Part shown: positions 60,906 through 64,000 of the stretch, piece by piece | How the letters are laid out: every line of letters starts with the position of its first letter | Numbering within the stretch: position 1 is the stretch's first letter | NCBI GenBank assembly: GCA_040403075.1 | Contig: JBBALJ010000002.1 | Location: 17,639 to 81,638, forward strand | DNA: 64,000 nucleotides | Direction: 5' to 3' | Source of the DNA: RGVD01 sp040403075 | GTDB lineage: Bacteria > Bacteroidota > Bacteroidia > UKL13-3 | Notes under the pieces: generated by a model | The model's input: only the letters and a program-made list of their open reading frames with translations | The model's database searches: none | Told to the model about the DNA's origin: nothing | Program-made: the position numbers and the translations under genes

Positions 60906-61192
60906 TTTTTTAAGGTTAGTTTCTTTCCATCTCCCCCAACGACATGTTTATCCCATCGTTGGGGATTATCTGGGCATGTGCTGGTAGCCCATTTAGCTTT
61001 TGTTTCTACATAGCAACCACATAGACCACATTGCTCATTGTTTACTAGGTTTGGGCAAGAGTTGCAAGCCTGCAATCTTTTTTCGTACTTGTCATTTGAG
61101 ACATGTTCTGCTCCTGTAACCACATGTTTTGCAACTGCAGACATTAGGTTTTTGGCCATCTGAAATTTACTCGGTAGTTTGTCCATCTTCAT
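60902..61192 (-). CDS. Zinc-ribbon-like Cys protein (96 aa)
   Basis: Basic N-terminal helix (KFQMAKNLMSAVAKHVVTGA), then CNSCPNLVNNEQCGLCGCYV and STCP, giving six or more Cys in CxxC and CGLCGC form. This probably binds zinc or, less likely, an iron-sulphur cluster. It ends by ATGA overlap with the IHF-like gene, so the two are coupled. Small Cys-motif proteins like this recur near the packaging genes of Bacteroidota phages; the function is unknown. DNA or RNA binding is plausible. Confidence 0.6.
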   Translation of the reverse strand: MKMDKLPSKFQMAKNLMSAVAKHVVTGAEHVSNDKYEKRLQACNSCPNLVNNEQCGLCGCYVETKAKWATSTCPDNPQRWDKHVVGGDGKKLTLKK

Positions 61193-61307
61193 AAATTATT
61201 TCAAGCAGTTCTACTTTGCCTTTACCATCTTGGATTACCCCAAGTCTAATGGAATCCATGTAAAAGTACGTGACCACTTTGTTACTAGTTACTAAAGTTG
61301 GAATCAT
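61167..61307 (-). CDS. Small protein of 46 aa in the packaging operon
   Basis: Reading the minus strand from ATG 61307 gives 46 residues beginning MIPTLVTSNKVVTYFYMDSI and ending EIIYEDGQTTE. The ATG overlaps the stop of the upstream winged-helix gene (ATGA), and the end overlaps the next gene's start by 26 bases. This tight packing supports a real gene. I do not recognise a family; it is short and beta-like. Confidence 0.45.
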   Translation of the reverse strand: MIPTLVTSNKVVTYFYMDSIRLGVIQDGKGKVELLEIIYEDGQTTE

Positions 61308-61615
61308 ACAGGGAGTACGTTGATTTGTACCTGTTCTTTTTTAAGTAATGGAGAAAGCTCGTACCCGTTTTTAGTCTGTACGATAGCTCCTTTGTCTTTC
61401 AATCTTTTAACGTAATTGTTTAAAGTATTGTGGTCTTTGATCTCCATTATTTCTGCTATCTTTTTCTTGTTAGCAGGAGAGCATAGGTTTACAGTCTCAC
61501 TGTTGTCAATAAAGCTTGCTAGAATTCTAAGCTCTGTGTCTGTTAATTCTAGGATTCCATTGAAAACTTGTAAGAACTTTAACGTAGTGTCTGTTTTAAT
61601 ATTAAACTTCCTCAT
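61304..61615 (-). CDS. Winged-helix DNA-binding regulator candidate (103 aa)
   Basis: The sequence LTDTELRILASFIDNSETVN, then NKKKIAEIMEIKDHNTLNNY and VKRLKDKGAIVQTKNGYELS, has the three-helix plus wing layout of small winged-helix regulators, with the recognition helix about 57-70 (DHNTLNNYVKRLK). It overlaps the upstream 86-aa gene by 14 bases. It could regulate late transcription or assist packaging; the sequence does not say which. No dimerisation domain is visible. Confidence 0.6.
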   Translation of the reverse strand: MRKFNIKTDTTLKFLQVFNGILELTDTELRILASFIDNSETVNLCSPANKKKIAEIMEIKDHNTLNNYVKRLKDKGAIVQTKNGYELSPLLKKEQVQINVLPV

Positions 61616-61862
61616 CGTCTTCTTTAAGTTTGATTAATTGGATTTTTGCACGGCCATCTACGATGTGCACTTTGCATGTTTTAGAGTAACTGTTAAACTC
61701 CTCTAGATGTTCATCAATATTTTCTCTTGTAACCAGAAAAGTAAGAAATACTTCAATCTCTTTAGTAGCTAGAAGTATATCTTTCTTTAATGATTGAAGA
61801 TTTGGAGAAGCATCTCTAAGAGCATGATAGTCCTCTAGTGCTAGAGTAACTGTTCCGTTCAT
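61602..61862 (-). CDS. Small hypothetical protein (86 aa)
   Basis: The start MNGTVTLALEDYHALRDASP, then a helix (LQSLKKDILLATKEIEVFLT) and a beta-like end (CKVHIVDGRAKIQLIKLKED). The pattern 'vtl.leeY..l' is common in phage helical proteins, but I cannot assign a function. It starts one base after the GroES-like stop and overlaps the regulator gene by 14 bases. Confidence 0.5.
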   Translation of the reverse strand: MNGTVTLALEDYHALRDASPNLQSLKKDILLATKEIEVFLTFLVTRENIDEHLEEFNSYSKTCKVHIVDGRAKIQLIKLKEDDEEV

Positions 61863-61863
61863 A

Positions 61864-62139
61864 TTACTTTACTATTCCAAGAACTGCCATTGATTCGTTG
61901 ATCATAACATACTCAGAACCTTCAAGATCGATGATAACACCGTCACTTGCAGGGTGAATATAAACAACGTCTCCAGTTTTGCATTTGCAATCTGGGCCAG
62001 CTGCTAGTACGGGAAGTACGTTAGAACGAAGTGCTGATGCTGATTTTTCTGATAAGATAATTCCTGCATCAGTTACATTTTTGTCCGGTTTTGGGACTAC
62101 CAACCAATCACGGGTCGGTTTAAAATTTAGATTTTCCAT
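61864..62139 (-). CDS. GroES-like co-chaperonin
   Basis: 91 residues. The segment FKPTRDWLVVPKPDKNVTDA then GIILSEKS matches the GroES start (P..DR.lv.p......aGGI.l). AAGPDCKCKTGDVVYIHPAS is the second strand and turn ('vG.gD.v'). EYVMINESMAVLGIVK is the C-terminal strand. The mobile loop (IILSEKSASALRSN) is of the right size to dock on GroEL. T4 gp31 is the precedent for a phage replacement of GroES during capsid folding; here it probably helps fold large virion proteins. A good promoter lies just upstream. It heads the operon to the terminase genes. Confidence 0.8.
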   Translation of the reverse strand: MENLNFKPTRDWLVVPKPDKNVTDAGIILSEKSASALRSNVLPVLAAGPDCKCKTGDVVYIHPASDGVIIDLEGSEYVMINESMAVLGIVK

Positions 62140-62161
62140 TTGTTATTTAGTTTGCTTAATG

Positions 62162-62192
62162 CAAATATAACAAGGAATCTTATATAAGCAAA
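62162..62192 (-). promoter_or_regulatory. Bacteroidota-type promoter for the GroES-terminase operon
   Basis: On the minus strand TTTG (62189-62192), 19 bases, TATATTTG (62162-62169) match the -33 and -7 consensus of Bacteroidota exactly. It lies in the 57-base gap between the spanin-like gene and the GroES-like gene, whose ATG is 22 bases past the -7 box, so this transcript has a short leader. It is the best promoter I see in the window. Confidence 0.7.
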
Positions 62193-62196
62193 TCTT

Positions 62197-62643
62197 TTAT
62201 TTCAGAATTGCAATTACAGTAGTAGTAAGGAATAGAGTAGTTGTGAGTACAAATGCTCCTGTTGAGATCTTGTAAGTAGTCAAGTTATCTTGTGTGACAG
62301 CAAGTTCATTGTTTAAATTGTCGACATCTAGCTGTAAGGTTCCAATTTTCTCTAAGTTCTTTTCATTGGAATATGCACATTTAACATATGACTCATTTAA
62401 CGTCTTGATAGCCAAGTCTTTATCTTTTAATCTTATTTCATAAGAATTAACGTTTTGTAAAAGTAAGAATTCACTTTTTTTACAAGCATCTAAGTTTACT
62501 AATGCCTTAAGCAATAGCTCTTCTTGTTTTGTAGAAAAGAATACTCCGGCCTGGCCGTTGTAATTAATTCTTTGGGGAGTAAGTTGCCCATAGCTGATCA
62601 CGTTCATTGTTATCAGCACTAGAAATACGACCAATGACTTCAT
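62197..62643 (-). CDS. Spanin-like protein with signal peptide and C-terminal TM (148 aa)
   Basis: The N-terminus (MKSLVVFLVLITMNVISYG) is a signal peptide. The middle is charged helix (KDKDLAIKTLNESYVKCAYS, then IGTLQLDVDNLNNELAV), likely coiled coil. The C-terminus is a second hydrophobic helix (FVLTTTLFLTTTVIAILK). The gene overlaps the upstream spanin-like gene by 80 bases, the nested arrangement typical of Rz/Rz1-type pairs. By context it spans the envelope at the end of lysis. It has no lipobox, so it may be a unimolecular or unusual outer component. Confidence 0.55.
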   Translation of the reverse strand: MKSLVVFLVLITMNVISYGQLTPQRINYNGQAGVFFSTKQEELLLKALVNLDACKKSEFLLLQNVNSYEIRLKDKDLAIKTLNESYVKCAYSNEKNLEKIGTLQLDVDNLNNELAVTQDNLTTYKISTGAFVLTTTLFLTTTVIAILK

Positions 62644-62944
62644 CTCTTTCTCTTTTTATGTTAATGATTATGTTTGCATTTGCTAGTATCTTGTATTTGT
62701 TGATACTATCATGAAAAGCTAGACTATCTACAGTGTGCATTGTTTGTATTGAGTCAATTTTGAGCTCATACAAATTTGCAATTACTTTTACTCTGGCATC
62801 TGCTTTTGTTTTAGCTTCTTTACTAGCTTGTAATTGGGAAAATAACCCAATTCCAATTGCAAGTAACATTGCACATGCTACAAATACTACCCCTTGCCAT
62901 GTAACTATTTTATCCTTCTGGTTCATCTGTTTTTGTTTTTCCAA
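62564..62944 (-). CDS. Spanin-like inner-membrane protein (126 aa)
   Basis: An N-terminal TM helix (VVFVACAMLLAIGIGLFSQL, ~17-36) follows a charged start, and then a charged helix (SKEAKTKADARVKVIANLYE) and a soluble end. This N-in, C-periplasmic layout is that of Rz-type inner spanins. It overlaps the holin-like gene by 35 bases and the next gene by 80 bases. ATG 62944 or the internal ATG (MNQKDK, 62926) could be the true start. It lies between the holin-like and signal-peptide genes in a lysis order. Confidence 0.55.
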   Translation of the reverse strand: MEKQKQMNQKDKIVTWQGVVFVACAMLLAIGIGLFSQLQASKEAKTKADARVKVIANLYELKIDSIQTMHTVDSLAFHDSINKYKILANANIIINIKRERDEVIGRISSADNNERDQLWATYSPKN

Positions 62945-63155
62945 ATATTTTTGATACGTTTTCTACAGCCGTAAATCCCATTCCTGCTCCTGCTAGAATT
63001 AGCAATCCGTCGTAGATAAACTCAGGGCATACGTATACTGTAAATGTAGATACATATGCAATGATTATACAAGTTAAAAGAGCTAGGGCTGACCCAACTC
63101 TTTTAAAACTTGCATCTCCTTCAGCAGAGAATATGGATCTTACCCACTTTTTCAT
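62910..63155 (-). CDS. Holin-like membrane protein (81 aa)
   Basis: Two hydrophobic segments: VGSALALLTCIIIAYVSTFT (~22-41) and FIYDGLLILAGAGMGFTAVE (~47-66), separated by a short turn, with a positively charged start (MKKWVRSIFSAEGDASFKR) and charged tail. This is a typical small holin layout. It directly follows the lysin gene (stop and start overlap at 63155) and precedes the spanin-like pair. It would open the inner membrane to release the lysin. The family was not identified by search. Confidence 0.65.
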   Translation of the reverse strand: MKKWVRSIFSAEGDASFKRVGSALALLTCIIIAYVSTFTVYVCPEFIYDGLLILAGAGMGFTAVENVSKIFGKTKTDEPEG

Positions 63156-63700
63156 TAGAATTCTTTAAGTAAAGTGTAGGTAAATGCTTTTTTACCTGTT
63201 GTCTCACAAGAACTAATCAATGTTTTAAACTGTTCGGGATCATTTAACACTTGGCAACCTGCTGACCACTTATCTATAATAGAGCTTACAGCTGATGAGT
63301 TAGCATGGTGAATGTTGATACCAAACATACCTGTATCTTCTTTACCTAGTTCTTCAGCTAGATCATTCTTGTTGTTATCACGGTATACAGTAATAGGTTT
63401 AGCTTGAGTTAAAGCTTTATACTTACCTTGGTGTAACCCCAACTTCCAACTGTCGACATATTGCCCTGGCTTTAGAACTGCACATCCTTTTGGGTTCATC
63501 AGGTTCTTCAACCAGTGAGTTCCAGGGTTAGTTGTGCATGTAAATACATACATTATTGGACCTTTAACTAAGTAGATGTAGTCATCAAACTTGTTTTTTT
63601 CGTTAGCTGCAGACCTTGTTCCAATTATATGGAAGGCTGGCCACTCATACCCAAGTTCTTTGAACTTGTTTTCTAGTTCTACGTAAGAGTATTTTTTCAT
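63155..63700 (-). CDS. L,D-transpeptidase-like lysin candidate (YkuD-type)
   Basis: 181 residues with no signal peptide. The C-terminal part has GINIHHANSSAVSSIIDKWS followed by AGCQVLND: a His (H131/H132), a spacer of ~15, then SAGCQ (C149), which follows the H-x(14-17)-[S/T]-x-G-C-x core of YkuD L,D-transpeptidases. The middle (LKPGQYVDSWKLGLHQGKYK, then ALTQAKPITVYRDNN) matches a family common in Bacteroidota phages. Catalysis would cut or exchange peptidoglycan cross-links. The neighbours (holin-like, spanin-like) support a lysis role. An alternative is cell-wall modification. Confidence 0.65.
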   Translation of the reverse strand: MKKYSYVELENKFKELGYEWPAFHIIGTRSAANEKNKFDDYIYLVKGPIMYVFTCTTNPGTHWLKNLMNPKGCAVLKPGQYVDSWKLGLHQGKYKALTQAKPITVYRDNNKNDLAEELGKEDTGMFGINIHHANSSAVSSIIDKWSAGCQVLNDPEQFKTLISSCETTGKKAFTYTLLKEF

Positions 63701-63705
63701 AAATT

Positions 63706-63822
63706 TTAGTTTGGTATTTCTTCTGTTACTATTATATAATTTCCAAAGATACTAGCTTCTTGCTCATCAAGCGTTTCGATGTAACCACTCTCGGTTATCA
63801 TTCTATATTTTGTGATTATCAT
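63706..63822 (-). CDS. Small protein of 38 aa before the lysin gene
   Basis: From ATG 63822 the minus strand codes 38 residues: MIITKYRMITESGYIETLDE then QEASIFGNYIIVTEEIPN. Its ATG overlaps the stop of the upstream fibre-like gene (ATGA) and it ends 5 bases before the lysin start, so it is in the same transcript. No family recognised; possibly a small regulator or accessory protein. Confidence 0.45.
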   Translation of the reverse strand: MIITKYRMITESGYIETLDEQEASIFGNYIIVTEEIPN

Positions 63823-64000
63823 ACTCTTGGTGTTGTTTGAATATTCTCATAGCCTAAATAGTCAACCCACATAACTCGGCTTGTTGTTCCAATAGTTTTG
63901 TAAATACCTTGTTTAATAAGTACAAATCTGTTATTTGAACCAAGAGGAATGTTAGTTGTGTGCGTTGCGATGGCTGTGCCATTGACGTAAAATGTAACCG
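63819..64000 (-). CDS. Fibre- or lectin-like protein, C-terminal end only (5' outside window)
   Basis: The minus strand frame entering at base 64000 codes ~60 residues up to the stop at 63819. It reads VTFYVNGTAIATHTTNIPLG then NNRFVLIKQGIYKTIGTTSR and VMWVDYLGYENI. The 'yvNGT.va..TtNIP' strand followed by 'I.K..gttsR...VDY' is the end of a concanavalin-like fold common in phage fibres. It is the last part of a larger gene to the right. A receptor-binding or tail-fibre role is inferred. Confidence 0.5.
   Translation of the reverse strand, partial: VTFYVNGTAIATHTTNIPLGSNNRFVLIKQGIYKTIGTTSRVMWVDYLGYENIQTTPRV

Noticed and set aside
1..64000. CRISPR array, tRNA genes, insertion sequences, integrase or attachment sites
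   Set aside because: I found no regularly spaced repeats, cloverleaf-like intergenic sequence, transposase or integrase motifs; the only intergenic stretch over 300 bases is the rIIA intron.

Overview
The window is part of a tailed-phage genome. It is AT-rich and gene-dense, and no cellular housekeeping, transposon, integrase, CRISPR or recognisable tRNA gene is visible. The best fit is a crAss-like podovirus (order Crassvirales) of a Bacteroidota host. Supporting this: (i) a packaging and virion block running terminase large subunit, portal, scaffold-like protein, major capsid protein, connector-like proteins and a 1612-residue nozzle-type protein, followed by several giant proteins; (ii) a giant protein with the DxDxD loop expected of the crAss-like virion RNA polymerase; (iii) a small IHF/HU-like gene beside the terminase; (iv) promoter elements of the Bacteroidota type (TTTG, about 19-20 bases, TAnnTTTG) and no consistent Shine-Dalgarno signals. 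Family names are read from motifs by eye, not from searches.

Layout. Bases 1-9024 (+ strand) hold a replication/early block: the C-terminal part of a TOPRIM primase, a PD-(D/E)XK nuclease, a small unknown gene, an rIIA/rIIB-like pair, a 5'-3' exonuclease, an unknown protein and a uracil-DNA glycosylase. Two of these genes are split by group I introns. The rIIA-like gene carries an ORF-less intron between two ATP-binding motifs. The glycosylase carries an intron encoding an endonuclease VII-like HNH protein. A 100-N scaffold gap at 7156-7255 is flanked by a perfect 55-base duplication and is almost certainly an assembly artefact. A bidirectional terminator at about 9031-9053 separates this block from the converging late genes.

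Bases 9061-64000 (- strand) form one late block, transcribed right to left. In transcription order it has: the end of a fibre-like gene; a lysis cassette (L,D-transpeptidase-like lysin, holin-like protein, overlapping spanin-like pair); a strong promoter and a GroES-like gene with small regulators, an IHF-like protein and a terminase small-subunit candidate; terminase, portal and accessory virion proteins; scaffold and capsid protein (followed by a terminator); connector and decoration proteins, fibre-like proteins, a metallophosphatase and small basic proteins; the nozzle protein; and five very large proteins that are probably carried in the virion and ejected. The last three of these carry a PD-(D/E)XK nuclease, a zincin motif plus the RNA polymerase loop, and a second zincin motif.

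The most unusual observations are: a repeated [K/R]-[F/Y]-x-x-G-G motif shared by four unrelated virion-block proteins; TAnnTTTG boxes placed 4-6 bases before start codons, suggesting leaderless mRNAs; the two introns; and the enzymatic motifs in the giant proteins.
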